Source: Neodiprion pinetum (lineage: Eukaryota; Arthropoda; Insecta; Hymenoptera; Diprionidae). From it: a DNA stretch of 64,000 nucleotides. The DNA lies in the NCBI RefSeq assembly GCF_021155775.2, contig NC_060236.1, forward strand, positions 8,477,087-8,541,086. The letters run 5' to 3'. Made by a program: the position numbers and the translations under genes. The notes under the pieces were generated by a model. The model had not been told where the DNA came from. It made no database searches and was given only the letters and a program-made list of their open reading frames with translations. The first letter of the stretch is position 1, and each line of letters begins with the position of its first letter. Of the stretch, positions 32,601 to 42,713 are shown piece by piece.

Positions 32601-35414
32601 ATTACATAACGAACACGTGAATTTTTCTCTACAATTTTATTTACTTTTCAAAGAGTCAATCCCCACATGAATGCAAAAGATTCGTTTTTGTCCTGAAATC
32701 AAATTCGAATCAAAAATCGAGCATTTTTTTCTTTTTTTTTCTTTCCATCATTGACCGACTTCAAACGGGATCTTATGAATGAAAATCCGACCATTTATAT
32801 CGCTAGGTTTTAAAAACCCGATCATAATAACAAAGATTAAGCAAAATTTGTAAATAAAAGCATAAAATGAAAAACACGCACAGACAGATAATCAAACTAG
32901 TCGGAAGGTCTTAAGTGTGCAGATCCAAAAATACTGGACGTTTCATCCGAGGCTAGGCGCCAGTAATGCGGACTTCATCATGAGGGTGTCAGGGAAATTC
33001 GGTGTACAAGCGGTATTTTGATTTTGAGAATTCCCTGCGGTGACGTTTGTTTATTTTTGGATGCTCTGTCACGTTATAACGGAACGCACGTGGAGGAGTT
33101 GAAAACGCGTGCGATGAAAGAAACAAAATATATCAACGATCTTCTTTTTCGTAGGTACTGGATTTTGTAGTTTTTTTATTTTTTGTACTTTTGGAGGAAT
33201 GGAAATATTGATTTAAAATTCAAGACAGGAGGAATAGGAATTCGACAAGTAGGAAAAATTTGATGTGAACATCACTTCCTCGTGTATACATTATGTATAT
33301 ATACATGATGTAACGCTTTAACGTTAGTTCTAAAAGTCGCGTCCTACCGCAAGGTTGAATCACTTTCGAAAGAAGTAAGTCGTAGTTTACTGTTTGAACT
33401 TCAAGGTGAATTTTAAATACAACGATCTTCATTCAAAGAAGAATTATATGCACAACGAAAAAGCAATTAGTCAAAATTTATTGTCGAGTTAAACAGATCA
33501 TTTATCACCATTGAATGATCCGCTGTATTCTCATCTGTAAAATTCCAGTCCCTCGTGTTTAAATCAATTTCAGTACAATGCAGTTACATAACGCGTTGTT
33601 TCAGGTAAAATTACAACCGAATATTCGAATAGAAGCAAAACGATCCGCTTCGTCGATTGTATAATTTTGAGAATGGAGCAAAAGTGAGCGTTATTAAAAA
33701 TTAATATTCTTTTTTATTTCAAGTTGAATCATCCTCAAACGATGAAGCATAATTATTTTCCTCCACATTCGTCACATCGTAAATTTAATTAGAAAGTTTG
33801 CACAATAATACGATAATAACATGTAAATAATCAAGAGATAGATAAATAATCATAAGAGCACTATGATATTTCGGTCGTGGATTATAATTCAAGTAATCAC
33901 TGAACTCGGCAATGCACGGATCACTTCTATTTCACAAGTAACAATAACAGTGAATCAATCATGTCTCGGTATCTCGCTAGACTCTCCGTCGGTCCGATTA
34001 ACCGGCCACTTCTAAACCACTCGATCGTTTACCAGGGCTTATCTAATTGCGCAATTCTAATTCAATCGATTATACCCGCGCGTTATAATTATGTGGTTTC
34101 AGACGCTCTAGCAACACCGCTTATAGGGGAGGGGACCGAACGCGAGTGCGAACAGCGCCACCAGTGGCCAAATTTGTCCCTATCGACGGGACTTGCACAA
34201 ACGTTGCCGTATGGCGGTTATCTCTAATCATTTTTCCGAAAATACCAATATTTCTACCGAAAAGATGCATCCTTACGGTGTAAAAAAAGTGAAGGTTAAT
34301 TGTTGCGCTATCGGTTGTTATAATTGTACAGAAATATTGCGTAGATACGGAAGTTTATGATTGGCTGTACCATTGGCGTAGACAGGTGAAAATTCCCTTT
34401 GTTTGGGTTGAATACGATCGATCTAGCGCCGTTGTCAATTTCGCGTACGATTTCTATGCACACAAGTATTGAGAGATTTGAAAACTGTGTGTAATTGTAG
34501 AAAGCCTATCGAGTTTGAAATTTTTCAAAAGAGTAAATATAAAAACACAATAAAAATTGTTTTAATCTTTGTTGATCGATGCCTTTGAATTACGTTATTT
34601 TATGCGTATAACGCAATGGAAATAAATAATTCATTGACTTTCGCTAATTTGACAATGACGGAAATTCCGTACTTTTGGCAGTCAGGTAAGTACACATCTT
34701 TCATCGCGTCATACAAAAATATAAATCTGTTACGTTACGACTTCTCGTCTGCACTTCTTCGTCTCCACCTTAAACTTCTGTTCGCCTTTGGCGCGACGTA
34801 AGACGTAACAGATCGCGTGCCAGAGACAAGGTTATGCCAAGAAAGCTCGTATTATTAAGCTCTCGAGCTATTATAAACATTCTCTCTTTTTTTCCCTGCT
34901 TTTTTTAATTCCTTCTTTTCTCAGCTTCGGTCATTAGTAGTCACGCTAAAATCACGAGGTTCGGGAAAATAATTTTTTTCTCCCTTTCCTTTTTTTTTTT
35001 AAAATCTTTTAACCCTTTCAGTCACACATTTTTCCACTCAATGTTTTGTTACTCGTAGCTTTTTGTGGTCGCTGATTACGAATCCGATGTCAGAATTTGA
35101 TCATTTCTGCATCAAACATGGCGGATCCAATATGGTGGACGTAAAATCGAAAAAAGAAAACTAACAAAATTCGACGATTCTGGCCAAAAGTTGTTGCTTC
35201 CATACTTTAATATAGTCATACGATGTAACAAAGATCATTTCAAGTTATTTTTATATACCTGTGAGGATGTCGTGACTTGCGGATGATGAGAGTGAGTCGA
35301 GACGTGGGTATGATGTCCCGTTCTTCCCGAGATGAGATCTCGCTTTTTCTGCAGATTCTCAATGACGGTATGCATGTCCCCATTTTCGCCACCCTCCACT
35401 GGGAACTCGGACAT
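16670..35414 (-). CDS. Sarm: Sarm/Ect4 NAD hydrolase (ARM-SAM-SAM-TIR), with C-terminal extension
   Basis: SARM1-family proteins cleave NAD+ through the TIR domain, are held off by the ARM domain and octamerise through SAM domains; they drive axon degeneration and modulate innate signalling. Coding exons on the minus strand: 35414-35259, 31893-31673, 31114-30841, 30424-30257, 22394-22293, 21791-19785, 18904-18738 and 18575-18357, then 17678-16670. All junctions are GT-AG and in phase. To the first stop (18391-18389) the protein is 1093 residues: Ser/Thr-rich N-terminus, ARM ~385-735, SAM1 ~740-805, SAM2 ~815-885, TIR ~893-1035. Past that TGA the frame continues to a TAA at 16672-16670, giving 1440 residues by readthrough, or 1367 if exon 18575-18357 is skipped. 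The catalytic-glutamate loop FIDVERLEAGKF is present. Confidence 0.95.
17679..18356 (-). other. Sarm: Sarm intron before the extension exon
   Basis: A 678-bp AT-rich intron, GTGAGAAT to TATTACAG. I see no further exon or element in it. Confidence 0.7.
18357..18575 (-). CDS. Sarm: Sarm exon carrying the leaky-type stop (TGA CTA G)
   Basis: The acceptor is ACAAACGCAG|GTTTATG and the donor is CCAACAG|GTGAGAA, giving exactly 219 nt (73 codons) with both ends in phase 2. After RFMRGEIPMRSD it runs Ser-rich to NGRD and TGA at 18391-18389. The stop is followed by CTA GAT; then ten more sense codons (LDGPPTAIPN) and AG lead into the next exon in the same frame. If the stop is respected the protein ends here, about 60 residues after TIR, similar to vertebrate SARM1's short tail. 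Exon skipping and stop readthrough would both preserve the frame. Confidence 0.88.
18738..18904 (-). CDS. Sarm: Sarm exon: second half of TIR domain
   Basis: The acceptor is CTTCTCAACAG|GAAATC and the donor is GAAAG|GTGCGA. It encodes EIVAALGSHCNIIPIIDNF, WPEPEDLPEDMRAV and NGVRWIHDYQDACVDKLER, aligning closely with the end of the SARM1 TIR. It ends with two bases of Arg, so it joins in frame either to 18575 or, skipping that exon, to 17678. Confidence 0.95.
18905..19784 (-). other. Sarm: Sarm intron splitting the TIR domain
   Basis: An 880-bp intron, GTAAGT to CTCAACAG. Most of its middle is a plus-strand LINE remnant, listed separately. The TIR half-domains on each side join in phase 0. 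Confidence 0.85.
19225..19680 (+). mobile_element. Non-LTR retrotransposon (LINE) 3' remnant
   Basis: The frame 19309-19467 reads YDDICRCGKGP, then DVIDHIFWQCELYESQRNN, then VVSFLQV and a stop. This is the CxCG...H...C...LY...R pattern found at the C-terminus of insect LINE ORF2 proteins. Just upstream HISVPNNFYKLDIILP lies in another frame, so the copy is frameshifted and dead. The element seems to end in (ACT)n at about 19660-19680, like the simple-repeat tails of several LINE clades. It lies antisense to Sarm in an intron. Confidence 0.8.
19785..21791 (-). CDS. Sarm: Sarm core exon: ARM, SAM1, SAM2, first half of TIR
   Basis: A 2007-nt exon (669 codons, phase 0 to 0) with acceptor TTCCTACAG|AAAGCAATG and donor CACAGG|GTAAGT. 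After a Gln/Ser-rich lead it encodes the ARM domain (KAWAVPTHGHDLG near its start, EHLFKHSEG, ALANLSLYGG). The LFKHSE stretch matches the allosteric NMN/NAD pocket region of SARM1. SAM1 starts at VPLWSTEDVREWVKQIG, SAM2 at LNSFLESIGPEFSIYTYAML, and TIR at [20 protein letters not shown]. TIR continues through the BB loop VERLEAGKF, which holds the NADase glutamate in family members, to CKDWVHR. Codon use is GC-rich compared with the flanks. A 250-codon ORF on the opposite strand (20505-21257) is its shadow. Confidence 0.97.
21792..22292 (-). other. Sarm: Sarm intron
   Basis: A 501-bp intron, GTAAGATT to TTCCTACAG. Nothing else seen. Confidence 0.8.
22293..22394 (-). CDS. Sarm: Sarm exon, second AGD-type repeat
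   Basis: The acceptor is TTTTACGCAG|GAACAA and the donor is GGAAAAG|GTAAGA; 34 codons, phase 0 to 0. It encodes EQRSLKAGDLSHQESNN, continuing to SYSSEK. It is short and phase-symmetric, so possibly a cassette exon. Confidence 0.87.
22395..30256 (-). other. Sarm: Sarm 7.9-kb intron
   Basis: Mostly AT-rich unique sequence, with a (GA)n tract at 23199-23222. Two more CpG-rich patches lie around 25160-25480 and 27300-27400 and could be internal promoters. I looked for more AGD-type exons on the minus strand and found none I can support. Confidence 0.6.
25160..25480 (-). promoter_or_regulatory. CpG-rich patch, possible internal promoter
   Basis: CpG and GC content rise sharply compared with the surrounding intron. 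On the minus strand it contains ATGGCGGGAAATTT (25397-25410), matching the E2F-type GGCGGGAAA core. A transcript starting here would begin a short Sarm form at exon 22394. Speculative. Confidence 0.25.
30257..30424 (-). CDS. Sarm: Sarm exon with AGD-type repeat
   Basis: The acceptor is TTACGACAG|GTCGTG and the donor is GCGAGG|GTGAGT; 56 codons, phase 0 to 0. It contains RALQAGDVSYKEQSAATVARA, which resembles RSLKAGDLSHQESNNMSAST in the next exon. This suggests the two exons arose by duplication of a ~50-residue unit. Being phase-symmetric it could be alternatively spliced. Confidence 0.88.
30425..30840 (-). other. Sarm: Sarm intron
   Basis: A 416-bp intron, GTAATT to ACGACAG. No other feature. 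Confidence 0.8.
30841..31114 (-). CDS. Sarm: Sarm exon, Pro/Met-rich linker
   Basis: The acceptor is CGATTCACAG|AGAC and the donor is ACGAAG|GTAATT. It encodes 91 residues: acidic, Pro-rich DENLSEPLVTFPDPDTPPP, then a Met/Asn-rich tract and EQKKMTSASKTK. Predicted disordered. Phases fit both neighbours. Confidence 0.87.
31115..31672 (-). other. Sarm: Sarm intron
   Basis: A 558-bp intron, GTCAGT to TTCACAG. No other feature seen. Confidence 0.8.
31673..31893 (-). CDS. Sarm: Sarm exon, Ser/Thr-rich region
   Basis: The acceptor is CCACACTAG|ATGCTC and the donor is GTGGACAG|GTCAGT. It encodes 73 residues, polar and Ser-rich, followed by a helical, charged stretch (VKDGLNELKRGITEMKNM) with coiled-coil-like spacing. 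It ends with two bases of an Arg codon completed by the next exon. Confidence 0.88.
31894..35258 (-). other. Sarm: Sarm 3.4-kb intron
   Basis: AT-rich. Patches around 32200-32290 and 34090-34210 are more CpG-rich. No exon recognised on either strand; the plus-strand ORF at 33961-34227 lacks splice or homology support. Confidence 0.6.
35259..35414 (-). CDS. Sarm: Sarm exon, MSEFPVEGG N-terminus
   Basis: The acceptor TTTGCTTACAG is followed directly by ATG; the donor is TCACAG|GTATAT, phase 0. It encodes 52 residues: acidic MSEFPVEGGENGD, then a His-rich stretch (GHHTHVSTHSHHP). Because an acceptor precedes the ATG, at least one exon lies upstream. It may be 5'UTR (then this ATG is the start) or the coding exon at 48292-48224, which joins in frame. 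Confidence 0.85.
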
Positions 35415-38289
35415 CTGTAAGCAAATTGTGGAAAAAATAAGAATGCGATGCGAAGGGAAGACAAAGCAAATCCGCAAGATTTTACGTATCCCTAAGTATG
35501 TGAATAATATAATTAAAATGTATCGAGATTAAATGAATGCGTTGTATTTTTTATTTCAGATTTCGAAAGTACAATAAATGCTCGGCAATGATTCGACTGT
35601 ACGATATCAAAATTTCACGTAATTGAATCAAATTTTTAATGGTGATCGCATAATGCTGCATGTGACATTTCCCGTCCCTTATTTTTTCATTTTTATCGCA
35701 ACGATCACTCGCTACCTTGAAAGATTTTGTAAAATGGAAATTAGTCTGTAATAAATAATTATGGTCGAACGAATAAACGAACGGACATATTATTTGACTA
35801 ATGGACTCTGGCTGTTTGAGCTACAGCGATTTTTTCGTTCGAATGGCATGCATGAGGTTTCTTCCTTGATCGCGGTCTGCATTGCAAATCAGTCCGCATG
35901 CACGTGTGCATGAAAAAGTATGAGAAGAAAAAAGAGAAAGGAAAAAAATAAGATAAGGAAAAGAGATAAAAAGTCTGCGGTGATTTAATAATAGACTTTG
36001 TTATACCCTTCGAATTTCAACGCGGTTGCCGATCACAGGAATGAAAACAAAAAAAAAGAAAAAAAGTGGGCTGGATGAAAAAATGATAAAATCTGGCTGA
36101 ATTTGTTTAACTCGAGTATTAAAGTCATGAAAAATAATATCGAAAACGCTTTGCCGCATTTTTCTGGTTCATTTCAAAACCGCGTATATTTTTCGACGTG
36201 TAATGTATAATGTACAATTGTTTCATCGATTACCCGAATCAAAAAATTTCTCCTACATATTCAAATACATTCCGTTTACACTGAGGGTTTTTTTAATAAT
36301 ATTTTTTTTTTTCCAATCTCGTGCGCCGATTCATTTCATTCAATCTTACAACTAACCAACAGCTATAGCGTGTTATATTATATACGCATTATGCGATGCA
36401 TCGCAGCCTTGTAAATTTATTGATTCTTCAATATCAGACCAACATATTACGGCTGCTGTGTAGTATCACTGTTCCCAATATACATGCGACTTATATTCAA
36501 CCAGCAAGAACAATAAAACTTTCGGTTGTAGGTATTATTATATACGGGATTGCTAAACTATCGGTAATCATTCCGCGTTATATATCACTGCACGTAAATA
36601 TCATTAATTTTTGTTGCAAAACGGTGTTTATCGTCCTCAATTACCACAGACGGACCAGAAATAATCATTTCTTTATTCAGCCAAAACACCAATGAATCAT
36701 TAAATCATTGTACAACGCGCAATGTGTGTTACATATGTTCGATGATTGTACACCAGGTGAAATTGACCAAAAACTTGATTTAAAAAAGAAAAGAATAATA
36801 CAATTGAAGCAGATATGCATGTAGGAACAATTCTCGTCGGAAACGTTCAACGCTAAATTTTTGCGAATAGATAATATTGAAAGAGATTTTAAAATCTCTG
36901 GAAACTGACTAAATTCATTTTCGGAATTAAGAATCAAAACGATTGAAAATGGGCGCCATTCGGTTTTGGTGCGTAGAGGGAACATTTTTTAAAAGTTTAT
37001 TCCGAGTTTCCAAAATTTCTTTTTCGACAACGGAATTTCACTCTCTTCAACTCTCTTTCGGACAACAGTCGCATAGGAATCACGATCTACGAAATTTCGC
37101 TATATCATCTGCAACATTTATAGATCCCTAGAGTCAAAGTAAAATCAATTATATTTGTATATGTACATGAATAGGATCAATCGCTGCTTCACTCTCAGAT
37201 CTCACTCGGTTTTATTCTAATTGTAACAAACTTGCAAATCAAAGAACTGTAAAGAATAATTCTTTGAATCGTGCTAAAGGAAAGTTGAAAATTAATCGAA
37301 TATTTAAAAATAACCGAAGTTTACGTTACGGAAAAAAATTAACGTAAATAACAATTGCAGTAATACAATTGTATAAATTCAACATTCGTTCGCAGACGAA
37401 ACTTATTTTTTGGATTTACGTATAAGAACTTTGAATTGTTCGTTTATTTTATATTGTTCAACAGCGTGAAATCCAGTTCAAAATCGAAGCAAAATATGTG
37501 ATCAAAAAAACGGTTGAAGTTCGCTTGAAAATCGACGAGTTCAAAAATTGGTGAATCAAATGTTGACCGACTTAAACAAAGTATCGTTTCATTGATGTAT
37601 CTAGACAAGTGTAATAGCTCTTTATCTATCTCTGTATGAAAATACTTCATGGAAAGAGTAAGAATTCCTTCTCGCGCGTTCATTAGAGCTGCTTCACAAG
37701 AGCGTTTCAAGCACCCTGAAAATAAGTCGGTATGTTCCATTAGCGTGAGGATACTGAAAATAGACTGGCTCATTCCCTTTTTTTCTCTCTCTCTCTCTTA
37801 TTTCCTCGATATCTCGAAAGGGGGAAAAAAGAGAAAGACCGACTGCAATCTCGGGAGAAGAATCGAACTCGAATAATAAAGACTTGAGTCGGATAAAGAG
37901 GTAAAAGAAACTGAAGATAGGCGAAGAGATACGGGATTTCTATAAACACAGATAAATGCTCACACGTTTAAAGCTCAACTCACGTCAATGCGCATCTATG
38001 CTTCTTCTCTTCACACACGTTCGCCTTTTTATGATACGTGTATATTTATATATCATACGTTATACACAAGAATATTAAATAGAAAACCATGTGTTACGTA
38101 TAAACTATTCTCACACGTTCGCGAAAATTCACTTTCGTATCCGTCGAAACAACAAAGATAAGAAAAAAAAAAAAAGCAATAACCAAAACTCAATTATTTG
38201 CCGTATAAAAGTTGTCAGGATATTTCAGCACATCGTGTGAGATTTTTTATTTTTTTTTTCTAACGAACCGAACGTAAGTTTTAACAACG

Positions 38290-38760
38290 AAAGCACTGAA
38301 ACTCTTTACGTAATGCGTGACGATCGTAGCGCGGTTCGTCGGTTCGCTTCGGCGTGGCACGCGTGTTTCAACTTTGTTGCGGCGCGCTTCTCGCGCGGTT
38401 TCGAGAATAACCGGGATTTCCCGAATTCGACTTACTCCTTTTCAGGAGCTTTCAGACTGTGCCGGTGACACGGGATTCGCAATTCAAGTAGTGACGGCCC
38501 GTGACCAGCAGCCAGACACCGGCGCGGCTGGCACAAAGAACGCGTCACTCTCTCGGTTGCTCGTGAACGAAGTAGCGACAGACAGTCGGTGTCAGACTGG
38601 CGGAACCGCGACGCTGGCGCCGCGACGCCGTCGCGACGACCTCGCCAAGTTCCGCCCCCCGCCCCTCGACCTGGCTGGCAGCTTTCACTCACAATGAAAC
38701 CAACAACGGGCGAAGCACGCTTTGCTGCCACTTTTTAATCGGGGTGTCGAGCAACGACGC
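38290..38760 (-). promoter_or_regulatory. CpG-rich island, probable Sarm promoter / noncoding first exon
   Basis: This is the strongest GC- and CpG-rich block in the right half. The minus strand offers donors GAAAAGGA|GTAAGTCG (exon end 38435) and TTTCATT|GTGAGTG (near 38694). Spliced to exon 35414, either would give a 5'UTR ahead of the MSEF start codon. Long ORFs on both strands here reflect high GC content rather than coding. Confidence 0.5.
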
Positions 38761-39085
38761 GGGGACTCGAAAATTTTCCTATTTTTCCTGACTATTTTGT
38801 AAAAATTTCCCTGTTTTCCAGCTACTGAATATTACAGTTGCTTAAAATGGTAATCTTTGTTAAATATGTATGATACTTGTTGTAAGTAATATGCTCGCAG
38901 ATCAACATGAATTTCCGAATCGGTTGGATCTCTAGAGAAAAAAGGATCGAGCATCCAAATAAATTGCTTGAGGGGCTGTCGAGTTTGATTTTGTTTTTTT
39001 TTTCTTCTTTAATTGATTTTTCAACTTTCAGTAACACTTGAAAGTCAAAAACGCGATTTTCGCCAAAGAAAAATTGGTAAATTTA

Positions 39086-39522
39086 TTAACCCTTAGCGGC
39101 CACACGGGGTAACTAATTACCCCAGGCTCAGAAAAAGAAATGAAATTATTAACCCCTCGAGTAATTTTGCAAAATGAATATACTTTTTGAATGATCGGCG
39201 GATAGCGTTTTTTTTTTTTTATGGCAGTGGTATATGTTGTGCGTAAAATCCTAAAATTTTAGCCCTTAATATTGAGAAAAATGGCGGAGTAATGAATTTT
39301 TTTTCTGAAAAAAGCCATTTTTTCTGAATTTTCACACATACGACCAGTTTTTAGTACGCCATCTATAAATTGACCGATAAAAATCATTAGAAATATTGAA
39401 GAACTCTTCAACGAACATGAAACACTCGGTTAGAAGTCTTGAAACACCCATATACATGTCTTGTACAACTAGTTTTTTCAGCGTGAGGTAATGAGTTACC
39501 CCATGTGGCCGCTAAGGGTTAA
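39086..39522. mobile_element. piggyBac-like MITE with TTAA target duplication
   Basis: Both ends read TTAACCCTTAGCGGCCACA(C/T)GGGGTAACT in opposite orientation, ~34-bp terminal inverted repeats with a few mismatches. Each is bordered by TTAA (39086-39089 and 39519-39522), the hallmark target site of piggyBac elements. The 437-bp interior has no transposase. Superfamily is inferred from TTAA plus the CCC-type terminus. Confidence 0.85.
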
Positions 39523-42500
39523 TGTAAAATCGAAAATAACAACAAATTAAAACAAAAAAAAATAAATAAAACTCGACAGCCTTACATTGGGAAACTCATA
39601 AAGTGATAAAATAAATTTTATTTTTTGATTTCCTATGACCCAGTGATGAGTTACAACCGTCACCGCAAAACAACTATTTTTTCGAGACGTCTCCGGAGAT
39701 TTGCTGCCAACGGCTCAAGTTTTTAATATTTTTCACTGAAATTTTCAGAAAATATTCTCGAAATGTTACTCTACGATACTGTAATCGGTTAATTTCAAAT
39801 AGATTGCCTGTACGTTGTAAAAAAAATTTTTAAGAAGGTGTCCTTTTTGTTTCACAGAATTAATGATACCCGACAGCCTCCCCCCCCCCCTTAAGACATG
39901 TAAGAGATGCGGTGAGGAAATTGGGGCGAAAAAAGGAAAAATTTTTAAGTAGCTTATACTTGTTAATAATATAACTACGTGACTTATTATATAATATTTC
40001 GAAGATATGATTTTAATGTGAAGTCAGTTGAGTAAGGGTTCTTATTATTAGATCTAGGACGAAATTTTACGCAAGTTCAATTTGATGAACAAACTTCCGG
40101 TCGCCTGTATCAAATTCACGTATACTTACCGCATTTTCAAGGACAATTTCAAATTCCCGTATCATTCGTAGGAAAAACAAAAATGACGGACGATGTTAAA
40201 TTGCAGAGACAAAGTTTGATTTTACTGGATTCAATTTGGATGAGTAACTGCAAGTCGAATCTTGAAAATTATAGTCGACCGAAGTTAAAAGGATTACAAT
40301 TTTTATTCAAGTAACAAATTCACAAAATTCGGTTCGTCTACGTTGTTACAAAAAGCGACAAGTTCGACATTTAAAATAACAGCAACTGCAGGACCGCATT
40401 TCGTGTATCGGAGTTATAATTTAAAAAAAAACCAGTGGCTAGACACCGCGTTTAAAATGGCAGATGCATTTTTTCTTTCGTGTTTCCTTTTTCCTCATTC
40501 TTAAAATGAATGTGAAACAGAAAATGTGATACAAAAAAAAAGGGTGATTTTTGTATTGCATCAATTGCCGACCACCTTGTTGACCAATCTTATCACAATA
40601 TCGTACGAATGATGTTGATCATTACTTTATTTATCCATGTTTTGTAAGCCGGGTATCGATTTCAGTGTTATAGATGACGAGAGGGAAGAATAGAAAGAAT
40701 AAGGAAACATAAGAAGTTAATAATATACGCCCAGGCTGCACGTACGTCGTTAATCACACTCCGCGACCATCGATTGAATTCAATCAATTTATTCTCCTGT
40801 CAATCAGTAATTCTCATATGATTTAATCGAGCGCGTTCGGTTTTACCAGAAAAATCTTCGTAATCAGGCAATTGTTCATGTCCATCACGTACATTTGTGT
40901 GTTTTTTCGATATTTTTTAGCAGAGAAGAATCAAAGTTTGTTTATGAATGTGTCGGGGATCTCAACAATTGATCAAATTCGACACTCCCGAATATCAAAA
41001 TGAAAAAGTGAGTAAGCAGAATGATTATATACGCACGATTGCAACAATTTTACCTCGTTCACTATCATACTTTTTTTACTCTCACAATCCACCGCAGTAT
41101 TCTGCGGAAGTATGGGAAAACGGAAACACCGCAGGTCTTGATAAATTTATATTATGAACAGGAAAATTATGCGTCTCGTTATACGTACAGAAAAACCTGC
41201 ACTTCTTATTTATATTATGTGTGAACTTAAATATTCATATTTTTACCGTTAAATGAATGCTTATTCGTTTCAAAAAGGAAATATCTTATATCATTTTCTC
41301 AGATAACGACGTGCGGAGAAAATCCAGAATCATGCATAATGTTTGCTGTAAATATAAGCTGTCCTCGTTTCAAGAAAGCCTTGTTGAGAATATTATGGGA
41401 AGAAATTATATCGCACAATCTTTCAACTGCCAAATAAAATATCTAGGCATATAAAAAATTATACAATTAGAAGTAACGTAGAAAGGCACGTATTTGTTTA
41501 AATTACGTTCTGTTTTTACATCGATAAAATTTCAATAACTTCTAAACGAACCAATGCCTTGGATATTTTTTCACAACTATTATGACAAACTTCTACGATC
41601 GCTGTCGTCGATAAGAATTCCACAAATTCGCATTGTCGTTTTGATATTTATGACTGTATGCATCGTATATGTCTCTCATATACACGAGCTGCATGAATGG
41701 CATTCCAATTGTACTTCTTCGCTTGTTGGTTATACATTTAAAACAATTGAGAACAGAAAATGTCACAGCGCAAGCTCTGGATGAGACAGGCTGCACCCAA
41801 TTTTGGTAAACAAGAAACTTGCATTATGCCCCCGAGAAGCTTAACAATAAGACCCATTTGTGTATAATAAAAGAACGGACTGCAGACGGCTGCTGGAGAA
41901 ATAAGGAAAGCGAAACGAGAATGAGCAGAAATAAAGGTGGGAAAAGAAAAAGGATTCCAATATCGTGGAATGGAAAAATTCATCCAAGGCTGTTGTTTTT
42001 TTCCTTTCTACACAAATTTATTACCTCTTTTATTAACAGTCTGCAAACTGTCGAGTTCGAATTTTCGTCACTCCTCGATCGATCTTCGTTGAATATCGAT
42101 CTCATTATCGAATTTATACCGCGATTGACACGCTAGTCGAAGAAACGAGTTTGCAAAATAAGATGGAGTGAACAAAAGGCTGAGGAATGTTGCGCGACGA
42201 GTGCAGAGATCCGAGGAGGGTGACACCAACGTCAAGGAACAAAAAAGCGCATTTTTTATACTTATTGTTATCTGTTTTCTTTTTATTTCTTCTTTGTTTA
42301 TTGCAGCAAAAGAGTCGGGATGCGCGTCGCCGTGTGTCACACACACCATCGTCGACACACAACGTGTAAGCTGCGCCTCTATATAGCTTGCAGGAATTTT
42401 ACTTGTGGCAATTTTTTGTCCCGGCATCGTAAATAAGTATAAACGCGTCACATCCACCACCTGCGTTGAATCAGGATCACGAGAATTTACATTTATTTAC

Positions 42501-42600
42501 ACTACAGTCGTGTATACTTTTTTGCAACACCTGCATGGAAAGTTCATTTTTATGCACCATTTACAAGCACCGAAAGTAGTCTTTTATACACATGTGTGGG

Positions 42601-42713
42601 AAAAACTTTTGCGCATTGCTAGCGGAGTGAGAAAAAAACGTTCGCACATTGCCGGCGGTATAAGATAAACCTTCGCACATTGCTATCGGTGTGCGAAAAA
42701 GACGGTCGCGCTT
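42601..42713. repeat. ~32-bp minisatellite, 3.5 copies
   Basis: Units of the type AACSTTCGCACATTGCTAGCGG...GTGMG repeat at about 32-bp steps with substitutions, ending in a partial copy. Confidence 0.65.

Noticed and set aside
38317..38731. Overlapping ORFs of 126 and 99 codons in the CpG island
   Set aside because: High GC removes stops on both strands. The minus-strand frame does not match the phase of exon 35414, and no family is recognised.
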